64,000 bases of DNA from positions 1 through 64,000 of the forward strand of contig NZ_NRSD01000002.1 in assembly GCF_016583985.1 (NCBI RefSeq), written 5' to 3'. The translations under genes and the position numbers were made by a program. Positions within the stretch are counted from its first letter, which is position 1. Each line of letters starts with the position of its first letter. Shown here one piece after another: positions 37,966 through 47,063 of the stretch. The notes under the pieces were generated by a model. The model saw nothing but the letters and a program-made list of their open reading frames with translations, ran no database searches and was not told where the DNA came from. Source of the DNA: Thiocapsa imhoffii (GTDB lineage: Bacteria > Pseudomonadota > Gammaproteobacteria > Chromatiales > Chromatiaceae).

Positions 37966-39893
37966 CAGCTCAGGACGGGCATCGGGACATGCAGGGCAGC
38001 GGAGATGGCGCGCAGGAGTTCGAGCTCGGTCGGATTCACACCGGCATATTGCGCGCAGGCCAAGAGTGCGCGCAGCAGTTGCTCCTTCTCGTCCATGCGC
38101 AGGCGGTCCAGCCGCGCAAGGGCCCGATCGAGACGATCGGGCCAATCCACCGCCCGAATCGGCTCGTGCGTTTGCGGCCGCATGTTGAGCGCCGCGAGGC
38201 CAGCCGCAAAGGCGGCGCGCGCGGCCGTTGGCTCGCGGTTGCCGTGGATGGCCAGGATCAGCAAGACATCATGGATAGCAGCCGGCTCTTGGCGCAGGCG
38301 CGTCCCCCCCGCATGGCTGACGCGGCTCGGTGCCATGGCGTCCTGGATCTGCAGGCTCAGGAGCCGCGCCAGGACATACTCGAAGACTTCGACGCGGCCG
38401 TCCGCATGGATCAGTTGATCGACTAGGGTCATCAATTGTTCGAGTTCGGACTCCGGGCGCCGCCGCAGACTGGGGAAGGCAATCTCCAGCAGCGGAATAC
38501 GCAGATCCGCCGCGAGGCTTGGAACCGTGCTCAACAGCGTGCCCACGTGGCGTTCGCTCTCCGCGCCGAGCGTGCTCGCAATCATCAGCAGTTGGTTGTC
38601 GCGGATCTCGGGTTCGGCGTCAATCAGGAGATAACAGACCAATGGCACGACCCACTCGGTGGAACGGGCGGCGCGTGCCAAGGGTTCCGGGAGGGCACGG
38701 GTGAGCCGCGCGGCGGCCTCGATCTGACTCGTGTCGGGGCGTCCGATCCGGTCGATCAACTGGCTGGCATCACGGCTCGATTCGGGTTCCACCCCCGGCT
38801 GGCTGGACGCCGTGAAGCCGGCGCTGCTCGCGATGGCCGCTGCGCCCGCCGAAGACGGGGTCGCGGCACGCGCGCCCGGGTGCGCGAGACTGGAGCGTAA
38901 GGTTTTGAGTTCGGACGGGTCAAAGTTAGGTTCGATGGCCCGAATGCGGTCCAGTAAGGGCGGATGGGTGGCGAGCAGCCGGTTGGAGAGCCCCGCGGCG
39001 AAGAGCATGTGCCCCACCTCCTCGCTGTCGCTCTGTAAAGTCGAACCGGCCTGTAAGGCACCGATCTTCTTCAATGCGCCGGCGATGCCCGCCGGGTCAC
39101 GGGTGAATTGCACTGCCGAGGCGTCGGCGAGAAATTCACGTTGCCGCGAGACCGAGGCGCGGATCAGGCGCCCGAAGAACAGACCGATGTAGCCGGTGAT
39201 GACCAGGGCGAGGCCGACGGCCACGACGACGGCGGTCTCGCGACTAGCGCGCGCGCGCCGCGCCGCCAGCAACAGCCGGCCCAGCATCGCCAGCGCCAGG
39301 ATCCCGAACAGAATGCCGATTAAGCGAACATTCAGACGCATGTCGCCGTTGAGGATATGCGAGAACTCGTGGGCGATGACCCCCTGCAACTCGGCGCGAC
39401 TCAGAGTCTCGAGCGTGCCACGGGTGACCGCGACCGCCGCATCGGCAGGCGAATAACCCGCCGCGAAGGCATTGATGCCGGCCTCTTGCTCAAGCACATA
39501 GATCTGGGGGACGGGCACCCCGGCGGCAATCGACATCTCCTCGACCACGTTGCGCAGGCGGAGCAGTTGTGGGTCCGTGGTATCGGGTGGCACCAAGACC
39601 CCACCCAGTCCCTGCGCGACCTGACCGCCACCACCCCGCAGGGTCAGAATGCGAAAGAGACTCGCCAACGCGATCGCGCCCGCGGTGAGGAACGAGATCC
39701 AGACCAACATCCAGCCGTGCTCGCGCAGCACGTCTGGCGAGACGAGTCGCCCTTGCGGATCGGTGCCCAGGCCGAGGACGGCCAGCGCGGCGAGGTTGAT
39801 GGTCAGGATGATACTGATGACGGCCAGCGCGAACAGCACGACGAGGAGTCGTGTGCGCCGTCGGGCCTGATCTTGGCGCTCGAAGAAATTCAT
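37965..39893 (-). CDS. M48 membrane metalloprotease with C-terminal TerB-like region
   Basis: A 642-residue protein. Two N-terminal transmembrane helices are followed by an HtpX-like M48 protease domain with zinc motif HEFSH in GVIAHEFSHILNGDM and the third-ligand region RQREFLADASAVQF. Two more hydrophobic helices lie between them. The C-terminal 250 residues are helical, with DQLIHADGRVEVFEYVLARL resembling TerB-type acidic metal-binding modules. This pairing with a LemA-like gene 78 bases upstream is recurrent in bacteria. The TerB-like extension roughly doubles the length of plain HtpX. Confidence 0.88.
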   Translation of the reverse strand: MNFFERQDQARRRTRLLVVLFALAVISIILTINLAALAVLGLGTDPQGRLVSPDVLREHGWMLVWISFLTAGAIALASLFRILTLRGGGGQVAQGLGGVLVPPDTTDPQLLRLRNVVEEMSIAAGVPVPQIYVLEQEAGINAFAAGYSPADAAVAVTRGTLETLSRAELQGVIAHEFSHILNGDMRLNVRLIGILFGILALAMLGRLLLAARRARASRETAVVVAVGLALVITGYIGLFFGRLIRASVSRQREFLADASAVQFTRDPAGIAGALKKIGALQAGSTLQSDSEEVGHMLFAAGLSNRLLATHPPLLDRIRAIEPNFDPSELKTLRSSLAHPGARAATPSSAGAAAIASSAGFTASSQPGVEPESSRDASQLIDRIGRPDTSQIEAAARLTRALPEPLARAARSTEWVVPLVCYLLIDAEPEIRDNQLLMIASTLGAESERHVGTLLSTVPSLAADLRIPLLEIAFPSLRRRPESELEQLMTLVDQLIHADGRVEVFEYVLARLLSLQIQDAMAPSRVSHAGGTRLRQEPAAIHDVLLILAIHGNREPTAARAAFAAGLAALNMRPQTHEPIRAVDWPDRLDRALARLDRLRMDEKEQLLRALLACAQYAGVNPTELELLRAISAALHVPMPVLS

Positions 39894-39971
39894 CGATACG
39901 ATCGTCCGCGACTGGTTGCTGCGTGCCTCACCCCGCGCTGGCGCGGGGTGATGATGACGAGCCGGGTCGGG

Positions 39972-40565
39972 TTAGAACGAAACTTGGACGGCTTCACGTT
40001 TCTCGGGCGCCTCGATCTCCAACAACTGTGCCCGTGTGAAACCGAATCGTTGCGCGATCAGATTGTTCGGGAAGACCTCGCGCAGGTTGTTATACCCCAT
40101 GACGGCATCGTTGAAGGCCTGGCGTGCGAAGGCAACCCGGTTCTCCGTGCTCACCAGTTCCTCGGACAGTTGCATCATGTTCTGGTTGGCCTTGAGATCC
40201 GGGTAGGCCTCGGAGAGCGCGAACAGCCGTCCGAGCGCACCCGCGACGCCTTGCTCAGCCTGAGCGAGCATCTGCACGGCCGCGGCATCCCCGGGATCGG
40301 CCGAGACCTGCTTGAGGCTGCTCACTGCCTGATTGCGCGCTTGGATGACCGCCTCGAGGGTTTCGCGCTCGTGGGTCATATAGCGCTCGGCGACCTTCAC
40401 CAGGTTCGGGATGAGATCGTAGCGGCGCGTGAGTTGCACGTCGATCTGCGCGAAGGCGTTCTGATAGCGATTGCGACCGGCGATCAGTCGGTTGTAGATC
40501 AGGACGGCAAAGATCACCAACACGATGATCAAGCCGAGTAACACCCATCCCCAGCTGAAGCTCAT
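39972..40565 (-). CDS. LemA family protein
   Basis: A 197-residue LemA protein: an N-terminal membrane helix (LLGLIIVLVIFAVLIYNRLI), then the all-helical LemA core with AQIDVQLTRRYDLIPNLVKV, YPDLKANQNMMQLSEEL, and YNNLREVFPNNLIAQRFGF. The family is anchored in the membrane with the helical bundle outside; its role is unclear. It is encoded directly upstream of the M48 protease, and LemA-M48 pairs are widespread, which suggests the two act together. Confidence 0.92.
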   Translation of the reverse strand: MSFSWGWVLLGLIIVLVIFAVLIYNRLIAGRNRYQNAFAQIDVQLTRRYDLIPNLVKVAERYMTHERETLEAVIQARNQAVSSLKQVSADPGDAAAVQMLAQAEQGVAGALGRLFALSEAYPDLKANQNMMQLSEELVSTENRVAFARQAFNDAVMGYNNLREVFPNNLIAQRFGFTRAQLLEIEAPEKREAVQVSF

Positions 40566-40996
40566 GGTTCACACCCCCCGTTCGTTATCTCTGTCGGTTG
40601 AAGCCTTTGGTGCATAGGGTTCGCGCCCCGATGCAGGATCGGCTGGCCTGGCGCCAGGATCACCAGCCCCACTGATCGACCTCTTGTGGGGCGGCCGGCC
40701 ATGGGCGCGGCGGGGCTCTGTTCACCGCGATCCCCGGTCTCGCGCGGCGACGCGCTCAGAATCGAAACAACCGCTTGAGCGCGTCCTAGCCAGCGCGAGC
40801 GCCCGCTACTGGTTGATGATGAGAAGACAAGGCTAGCACAATCACACCAGGGTCGGTCGAGTCGGGCGCCGTGACGCGGCTGCGCCATCCGTCCGAGGGC
40901 GCGGTCGTATCCCAGATGACGACCGGATTGACTCCGGCTGCGCCCGCGTCCAGCATCCTGTGGAAATCATCGAAGCGATCGACTCTGAGGACCGGT
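40566..40996. other. Intergenic region between divergent genes
   Basis: About 430 bases between the LemA-like gene (leftward) and the hydrolase-OsmC gene (rightward). Both promoters should lie here, but no box stands out. A 73-codon minus-strand frame overlaps the start of the next gene and has no supporting features. Confidence 0.4.
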
Positions 40997-42238
40997 ATGG
41001 CACGCATCAGACTCGCATTTCCGAATGCCGAGGGGCAGACCCTGGTCGGGCTGCTAGAGACGCCGCCTGAGCGGGTGGCGACGGCGCGTTACGCCCTCTT
41101 CGCGCACTGTTTCACCTGCAGTAAGGACATTGCCGCGGCAACCCGGATCAGCCGCGCCTTGGCGGCCCGTGGCATCGCCGTGTTGCGGTTCGACTTCACC
41201 GGCCTTGGCAACAGCGACGGTGATTTCGCCAACACCAACTTCTCCTCGAATGTCGCCGACCTGCTGGCGGCCGCGCGCAAACTGGAACAGGATTACGCCG
41301 CGCCGGCCCTGCTGATTGGTCATAGCCTCGGCGGCGCCGCCGTCCTGGCCGCCGTGCATCAGTTGCCGTCAGTCGAGGCGGTGGTGACCATCGCCGCTCC
41401 AGCGACCGCGGCGCATGTGCAACACCTCTTCAGTGGGGCGCGCGGCCAGTTGCAGGAGGTCGGGGAAGCCGAGGTGCAGATTGGTCTGCGCCGCTTTCGC
41501 ATCCGCAAGCAACTGCTCGAAGACTTGGACCAATACGCCTCGGCCGATCACATCCGGCACCTCAATCGGGCCCTGCTGGTGTTTCATTCGCCACTCGACA
41601 CCGTTGTCTCGATCGAGGAGGCGGCGAAGATCTATCGTGCCGCGCGCCATCCCAAGAGCTTCATCTCGCTCGACAAGGCCGATCATCTGCTCACCAATCG
41701 CGAGGACGCCGAATATGTCGCCGAGACCCTCGTTGCCTGGGCGAGCCGCTACCTGGATCTTGCCCGTCATGAGTTCGAGCAGAGTACCGGCACGGCGCCG
41801 AAGGTGGTGCCCGGGGAGGTCCTCGTCACCGAGTTGGAGAGCCAATTCCTACGCGGGCTCTACACGGAACGCCACCAATGGTTGGCCGATGAGCCCAGGG
41901 CTCTGGGCGGGACGGATCAGGGACCCAACCCCTACGAACTCCTGTTGATGGCGCTTGGTGCCTGCATCTCGATGACCTTGCGTCAGGAGGCCACGCGTCA
42001 GGGATTCGCCGTCGATGACATCGAGGTCCGACTCAGTCACACGCGCACGCATGCCCGGGATTGCGAGCACTGCGAACGCGACGACAGCGCCCTCGATCAG
42101 ATCCGCATCGGCTTGAACCTCCACGGTGCCCTGAGCCGCGAACAGCGTGCGCGTCTTCTTGAGATTGCCAAGCGTTCTCCAGTCTATCGCTCGCTTGTTT
42201 CGGGGCCGCGGATCAGTCTCGCGTTCGAGCCAGATTGA
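40997..42238 (+). CDS. Alpha/beta hydrolase-OsmC fusion protein
   Basis: A 413-residue two-domain protein. Residues 1-255 are an alpha/beta hydrolase (LFAHCFTCSKDIAAATRISR, nucleophile LIGHSLGGAA, acid near HSPLDTVV, base in DKADHLLTN). Residues 270-413 are an OsmC/Ohr-like domain (GPNPYELLLMALGACISMTL, and a later CEHCERDD). OsmC proteins reduce organic hydroperoxides with a cysteine pair. Here the first Cys is in LGACIS and the usual second Cys position is not obvious. Such fusions are found across proteobacteria. The start is the ATG at 40997. Confidence 0.88.
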   Translation: MARIRLAFPNAEGQTLVGLLETPPERVATARYALFAHCFTCSKDIAAATRISRALAARGIAVLRFDFTGLGNSDGDFANTNFSSNVADLLAAARKLEQDYAAPALLIGHSLGGAAVLAAVHQLPSVEAVVTIAAPATAAHVQHLFSGARGQLQEVGEAEVQIGLRRFRIRKQLLEDLDQYASADHIRHLNRALLVFHSPLDTVVSIEEAAKIYRAARHPKSFISLDKADHLLTNREDAEYVAETLVAWASRYLDLARHEFEQSTGTAPKVVPGEVLVTELESQFLRGLYTERHQWLADEPRALGGTDQGPNPYELLLMALGACISMTLRQEATRQGFAVDDIEVRLSHTRTHARDCEHCERDDSALDQIRIGLNLHGALSREQRARLLEIAKRSPVYRSLVSGPRISLAFEPD

Positions 42239-42323
42239 CGGGGGGTGCTCGTCGGTCGCGGTCACGCGCGCGCCGGGTGCCGAGCGGGTTACCGGGCGCG
42301 GTGATGCCGGGGCGTCGGTGTGA

Positions 42324-44012
42324 TCAGCGCGCTGACGGTGCCTGCACAATCGTGTGGCGAGGCGTGGCGCCGTCTGCGGTGTCCACGCCCCGTTTGGGGC
42401 GGTAGCGGTGCAGATGCCAGACATGCAGCGGGCGGGCGCAAGGCGCGACGGGTCCCTCGCTGAGTGGGGCGCCCGCGCAATCGAAGAGCGTGCGGCTGGT
42501 TTCGCTGGAGAATCCAGTGATGGTTGGTGGATTCCCCGCGACGGTGACCAGCCAAAAGGGTGTTGCGTCTTCTCGAGGATCAATGCGGGGCGCGATCCGG
42601 CCTCGCAGATATTCCGATGGGCGTGTGAGCCCGGGCCACTGCGTTGTGTCGAGATCGGGCGCATAAAAACGCAACATCGCGGTCGTCTGATAGCGGTCGG
42701 CATGGACGGGAGCGTCGAGATCACGCGCCAGCAGGGCGAGTTCGCGAAATCCATGAGTCTCGCGCAGCACGCGGTTCTGGTGATCGCTCAGCGGGAGTGC
42801 CGCGGTCGCGGCATGGACGGCATAGAGGGTCAGCAGGAGCAGGTTGCCCAGGGCGGCGAGCACGACCCAGCGGCGGCGCTCGCGCAGAGGTCCAGTCAGG
42901 AGCGCCGCGGCCGTGAGCAGGTAGACGGCCGGCCAGTTGGCCTCGACTTCGCCAATCGTCGCGACCAGGGCAAAGAAGCCGAGCGGCACTAAGGTGGCCG
43001 CCCAAAGTAGCGGGCGGGCGTGCGGCTGCGGGATGAGGGTCGCGGTCACGGTTCGCTGCTCCGATGCCAGCCTCAGTCCCGGTGCTGGTCCGCGGGTGGC
43101 CCTGATCCGCCATGGCGCGCCGATGCGCTCGCCGAGCACGACGAGAAGGGGTAGTGCGATCAAACCCCAAAGTGCGATCTGGGTGCCGAGATACCCGATG
43201 ACGGCGCCGAGCCGAGAGGTGAGCGTGCGCGCGTCGCTGCGCGGCGCGCTCGCCGGGTCCGCGCTCACCGGGACGCCGAAGTCCGTCGCGAAACCATGGC
43301 CGAGTTGAAAGCGCATGGTCAGCCAGTCGTGCTGGAGGTTCCAGATGATGTTAGGCGCGAAGACCAGCAGGGCGACCAGCGCGCCCAGATAGGGCCAGGG
43401 GGTTCTGAGTGCGCGTCGATCGCTGCGCCAGAGGGCCCAGAGCAGCACCGGGGCGATCAGCACCATGGTGTATTTCCCGAGCAAGCCAAACCCCACGGCG
43501 AGTCCAGCGCTCAGCCAGCGACGGCGTTGACCAGCCAAGGCTCGTTCACTCTCATGCAGCGCGAGTGCCCAAGCGAGTGCAAGTCCGGTGTCTGGCGTGG
43601 TGATGACACCGCCGGTGAATCCGGGCAGGGTGGCATAGAGCAGAATGAGTGCGAGCGCCAGATCGGATGGCCTGGTGAGGCCACAATGGTGGAAAAAGCG
43701 CGCCATCACGATCAAGGTGAGTAAACCGGCGACCAGCGTGCCTAAGCGGGCGGCGAGGGCTGATCCTGGGGCCAGCCAAGTCCCAATGCTGAGCAGGGCC
43801 ACGCCAGGGGGATGGTCGAAATAGCCCCAGGCCAAGCTGCGCGCCCAGTCGGCGTAATAGGCCTCGTCCTGCGTGATGGGAAGTAGCGCGGCGATGACGA
43901 CCCGCCACAGGACCATCGCCGTGATCAAGATGAGCAGCAGACGCCCACTGTCATCCGACGCAAGTCGAGTGTGCAGGCGACCGTTCGCTGGGATGAGGTT
44001 GGGGATGGACAT
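42324..44012 (-). CDS. GT39-family membrane glycosyltransferase, second copy
   Basis: A 562-residue polytopic transferase of the ArnT/PMT type with ITQDEAYYADWARSLAWGYF in the first loop (acidic catalytic-type residues), DHPPGVALLS, FTGGVITTPDTGLALAW and NIIWNLQHDW, then further helices and a soluble tail. The substrate is unknown. It faces the GT2-GtrA gene across 348 bases, so the two may form one divergently transcribed surface-glycosylation unit. The start at 44012 lacks a clear ribosome-binding site. The frame stays open to 44240 through a 5-bp repeat, so the true N-terminus is uncertain. Confidence 0.82.
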   Translation of the reverse strand: MSIPNLIPANGRLHTRLASDDSGRLLLILITAMVLWRVVIAALLPITQDEAYYADWARSLAWGYFDHPPGVALLSIGTWLAPGSALAARLGTLVAGLLTLIVMARFFHHCGLTRPSDLALALILLYATLPGFTGGVITTPDTGLALAWALALHESERALAGQRRRWLSAGLAVGFGLLGKYTMVLIAPVLLWALWRSDRRALRTPWPYLGALVALLVFAPNIIWNLQHDWLTMRFQLGHGFATDFGVPVSADPASAPRSDARTLTSRLGAVIGYLGTQIALWGLIALPLLVVLGERIGAPWRIRATRGPAPGLRLASEQRTVTATLIPQPHARPLLWAATLVPLGFFALVATIGEVEANWPAVYLLTAAALLTGPLRERRRWVVLAALGNLLLLTLYAVHAATAALPLSDHQNRVLRETHGFRELALLARDLDAPVHADRYQTTAMLRFYAPDLDTTQWPGLTRPSEYLRGRIAPRIDPREDATPFWLVTVAGNPPTITGFSSETSRTLFDCAGAPLSEGPVAPCARPLHVWHLHRYRPKRGVDTADGATPRHTIVQAPSAR

Positions 44013-44105
44013 GAGTCTGTGCGCGCGTGATCCGACGTGGTCCGATAGGAGCAGCCCGGTGCGAGTCGTGCGATGACCACGCTGCGGAGGCGTGGCCCGA
44101 TTGCC

Positions 44106-44130
44106 ATGCCATGCCATGCCATGCCATGCC
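44106..44130. repeat. Five tandem ATGCC units
   Basis: Five perfect copies of ATGCC, preceded by one variant (TTGCC), in the gap between two divergent glycosyltransferase genes. The repeat lies in the open upstream extension of the leftward gene, where a change in copy number would shift the frame. Confidence 0.95.
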
Positions 44131-44360
44131 GACTGCCCGCTGCGATCAGGAATGCGATTGAGTGTCAGCGCGGTGCGCACTAGACTACGGCGCCCGGGCG
44201 TTCCGAAACCGGCGCGGGGTGATGCCGGTCGCCGCCACAATGGCCCGGCAGTTTAACCGAAAAGCCCAGAGAGCGGGTCGGTCGGCATGCGTGCCGCGTG
44301 ATCTGGCCAACCTCTGATCACGCCCAGCTTCGATGTGTCGAGTGACGTCCCGCGGATGCC

Positions 44361-45485
44361 ATGATGGATTCTCTCCCTTGCCCGGCACCGCGTTTGGCGG
44401 TGATCGTCCCCACTTACCAAGAGCGTGACTCGATTGATGCGGTGGTCGATCGTGTCGCCACGGTCCTCCAGGGGATCGCTTGGGAACTGATCTTCGTCGA
44501 TGACGATTCGCCCGACGGGACCGCCGATCGGGTCCGCGCCATCGCGCAACGCGACCCGCGGGTGCGGTTACTCCACCGGATCGGTCGCCGCGGTCTGTCC
44601 TCGGCGTGTATCGAGGGGATGATGGCCAGCACCGCGCCGATCCTAGCGGTGATGGACGGCGATCTGCAGCACGATGAGACACTCCTGCCGCACATGCTCG
44701 CGGTGCTCGAGCGCGAGCAACTCGATCTCGTCGTTGGCAGTCGTTATGTCGAAGGGGGCGGGGTTGGGGAGTGGGCGGCACAGCGCCAGTCCATGAGTCG
44801 GTTGGCGACGCGTCTCGGCCAGGTCCTCCTGCGTGCCGATCTGAAGGATCCGATGAGCGGCTTTTTCATGGTGCGGGCCGTGGTGGTCCAGGCCTGCGTG
44901 CGGCGCATGAGCGGGGTTGGCTTCAAGATTCTGCTGGATCTCTTCTCGGCCGCCGAGCAGCCATTGCGGTTTCGTGAGTTGCCTTACCGCTTTCGTCCGC
45001 GCGCGGTGGGGCGGAGCAAACTTGACCATGCCGTGGTTTGGGAATACCTGCTGATGCTGGCGCAAAAAATCGTCGGCCCCGTCATTCCGGTGCGTTTCAT
45101 CGCCTTCTCGGTCATCGGTGGCTTTGGGGTGTTCGTTCATCTCGCCGTCCTTTGGCCCATCCTGCGGATCATGGGGACCGATGCCTTCCTGCTGGGACAG
45201 ACCGTGGCCACTCTCGTCGCGATGACGAGTAACTTCTTCCTGAACAACCTGCTGACCTACCGGGATATGCGCTTGCGTGGGCGACAGTTGCTCTGGGGTT
45301 GGTTTTCCTTCGTGCTGGCATGCAGCATTGGCGCTCTGGCGAATGTTGGGATTGCGAATTATCTCTTCCAGGGAGGGCATTCTGGGTGGTTTTTCTCGGC
45401 CCTGGCGGGGATTCTGGTCGGCGCGGTTTGGAATTATGCCGTCACCGCGGTCTATACCTGGAAGCGGCCGCGGGCCTCGGCCTGA
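44361..45485 (+). CDS. GT2 glycosyltransferase fused to GtrA-like domain
   Basis: A 374-residue protein. Residues 10-240 form a dolichyl-phosphate-mannose-synthase-like GT2 (LAVIVPTYQERDSIDAVVDR, FVDDDSPDGTADR, VMDGDLQHD, GSRYVEGG, and the late RAVGRSKLDH). Residues 245-370 have four helices of the GtrA type (FIAFSVIGGFGVFVHLAVLW, FFLNNLLTYRDMRLRG). The enzyme would load a sugar onto a polyprenyl phosphate and its GtrA part could flip the product. The GT39 enzyme encoded on the other side is a plausible user. Confidence 0.9.
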   Translation: MMDSLPCPAPRLAVIVPTYQERDSIDAVVDRVATVLQGIAWELIFVDDDSPDGTADRVRAIAQRDPRVRLLHRIGRRGLSSACIEGMMASTAPILAVMDGDLQHDETLLPHMLAVLEREQLDLVVGSRYVEGGGVGEWAAQRQSMSRLATRLGQVLLRADLKDPMSGFFMVRAVVVQACVRRMSGVGFKILLDLFSAAEQPLRFRELPYRFRPRAVGRSKLDHAVVWEYLLMLAQKIVGPVIPVRFIAFSVIGGFGVFVHLAVLWPILRIMGTDAFLLGQTVATLVAMTSNFFLNNLLTYRDMRLRGRQLLWGWFSFVLACSIGALANVGIANYLFQGGHSGWFFSALAGILVGAVWNYAVTAVYTWKRPRASA

Positions 45486-45731
45486 TGTAATCCCGGAGCC
45501 ACACGGGCCTCTGCGAGCCAGTGCGAGCATCGGTGATGCGCCCCCGACTCACTGTCGAGTCAAGGCCCCGCGGCTGGCGGTGACCCCTGCCCCTGCTTGA
45601 GGGCCTCCCGGGTCTGCTCATGGCGCGGGGTTGGCGACCAGATGGCGGGGTTGATGGGCTTGTGTCAGAGCCAAAATTGCCGCATCTCTCGTTTGTCAAC
45701 CGAATGAACAACAAAACGAGATGATTTGAAC

Positions 45732-46274
45732 ATGAAAAGATCAGTCTTTGTCCTGCTCTTGGCGGGATGGCTCGCACCCCACACGCTCTTTGCCGCCTGT
45801 GCGCCGGCTCTTGATTTCGAGATGCGTCGGCTTGCCAGCGACGAGACGGTGCGTCTCTGTGATGCCTATCAGGGACAGGTGATCCTCGCCGTGAATACGG
45901 CGAGCAAGTGCGGTTTCACGAGCCAGTACGAGGGGCTAGAAAACCTCTATCGCACCTATGGTGAACGCGGGTTGGTGGTCTTGGGCTTCCCCTCGAATGA
46001 CTTTGCCAATCAGGAGCCCGGAACCGAGGAGGAGATTGAAGAATTCTGCCGTCTAACCTACTCGGTTGAATTCCCGATGTTCGAGAAGGTGCATGTCCGC
46101 AAGGGGCCGGCGAGCCCCTTCTATAAGAATCTCGCGAGTGCCACGGGCGTCTATCCCCAGTGGAATTTTTACAAGTATCTGATTGATCGTGACGGAAACG
46201 TGGTCGAGAGCTTCAGCAATCGGACCACGCCCGAGAGTCAAGCCATGATCGATGCGATCGAACGTCTCCTCTGA
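45732..46274 (+). CDS. Glutathione peroxidase family protein, exported, copy 2
   Basis: A 180-residue exported peroxidase with a signal peptide (RSVFVLLLAGWLAPHTLFA), peroxidatic Cys60 in NTASKCGFTSQYEGLE, GFPSNDFANQEPG and WNFYKYLID. It is a close paralogue of the gene at 23419-23967, sharing even the pre-domain block MRRLASDE. The ATG at 45732 is preceded by an AT-rich leader. It probably detoxifies peroxides in the periplasm. Confidence 0.9.
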   Translation: MKRSVFVLLLAGWLAPHTLFAACAPALDFEMRRLASDETVRLCDAYQGQVILAVNTASKCGFTSQYEGLENLYRTYGERGLVVLGFPSNDFANQEPGTEEEIEEFCRLTYSVEFPMFEKVHVRKGPASPFYKNLASATGVYPQWNFYKYLIDRDGNVVESFSNRTTPESQAMIDAIERLL

Positions 46275-46304
46275 GGCGCCGCTGCACCGCGATCGCATCC
46301 GACC

Positions 46305-46766
46305 TCATGCATGCGTTCGCGCCTCCTCGCGCAACCGCTCGCGCACATCCATTAGGACCTCACCATAGGTGTTGTGGCCGCGGCCGTCGCGGCCACAACC
46401 CCAGTAGTAATCGTAGAGGCTGCTCTCGATAATCTGCTTGTCCCCGGTTTGTAGAAGTGCGCTGGCGGCCTCGGGGTGGGTCTGGCAGCGGGTGTAGATT
46501 GCGCGGGTCATGTAGAGACGGCGCACCGCTTCCCAATCCGGTCGCCGCTTGCGTTTGTGACGTTTGAATTGTTTATGGGCCTCTGCTGGATCGGCCGCGG
46601 TCCGAATCGCCTCGCGGGGCTCCGGGTCTTCGAACAGCATGGCGAGCATATAGTGCTCAGCCGTTGGCCAGTCGAACTCGTCGAGCCTGAAGGGTTGCGA
46701 GATCACGCTTGAGAGCGGATTCGCAGCATCGGACATGGAGATATAGAGGCGTGTGTCGTCGCGCAT
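46305..46766 (-). CDS. NADAR-family (YbiA-like) protein
   Basis: A 153-residue NADAR protein: FDWPTAEHYMLAMLFEDPEP, RPDWEAVRRLYMTRAIYTRC and LLQTGDKQIIESSLYDYYWG then GRGHNTYGEVLMDVRERL. Family members cleave N-glycosidic bonds of ADP-ribose derivatives or riboflavin intermediates, and some remove ADP-ribose from modified guanine or nucleic acid. The ATG at 46766 has a strong GAGGGGGA site upstream. It stands alone, without a recognisable toxin partner. Confidence 0.85.
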   Translation of the reverse strand: MRDDTRLYISMSDAANPLSSVISQPFRLDEFDWPTAEHYMLAMLFEDPEPREAIRTAADPAEAHKQFKRHKRKRRPDWEAVRRLYMTRAIYTRCQTHPEAASALLQTGDKQIIESSLYDYYWGCGRDGRGHNTYGEVLMDVRERLREEARTHA

Positions 46767-47063
46767 TCCGCTTCCCCCTCGCGTCCGACGCGGGACCGGT
46801 GACCCTGGCTACTGATTGGCTCGCGCGGGGCAGTCCACCCGCTCTACCGGCAAGCCGTTGGTGCCCGAATCGGGATTCAGGGCCTTGCACGTCAGCATAG
46901 CAAGATCGTGCCCGGGGCCGCACCCATGGCCGGATGCTAACCGCATGGGGAGTCGCGGTGCGGGCGGGTGTTCCCATCGAGCACTTTGCTCCCGCGCCAG
47001 CATGCAACACGCGCTATCCTGCATGCCCCAGTCGAACCGGCGTGCAGTCCTCGGGGGTGATGT
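46767..47063. other. Intergenic region before the hybrid kinase
   Basis: About 300 bases between divergent genes with no reading frame I would support. GGGGGTGA at 47054 is the likely ribosome-binding site for the TTG start of the kinase. Confidence 0.4.

Noticed and set aside
40786-41007. A 73-codon minus-strand frame between the LemA-like and hydrolase-OsmC genes
   Set aside because: It overlaps the start of the well-supported rightward gene and shows no motif.
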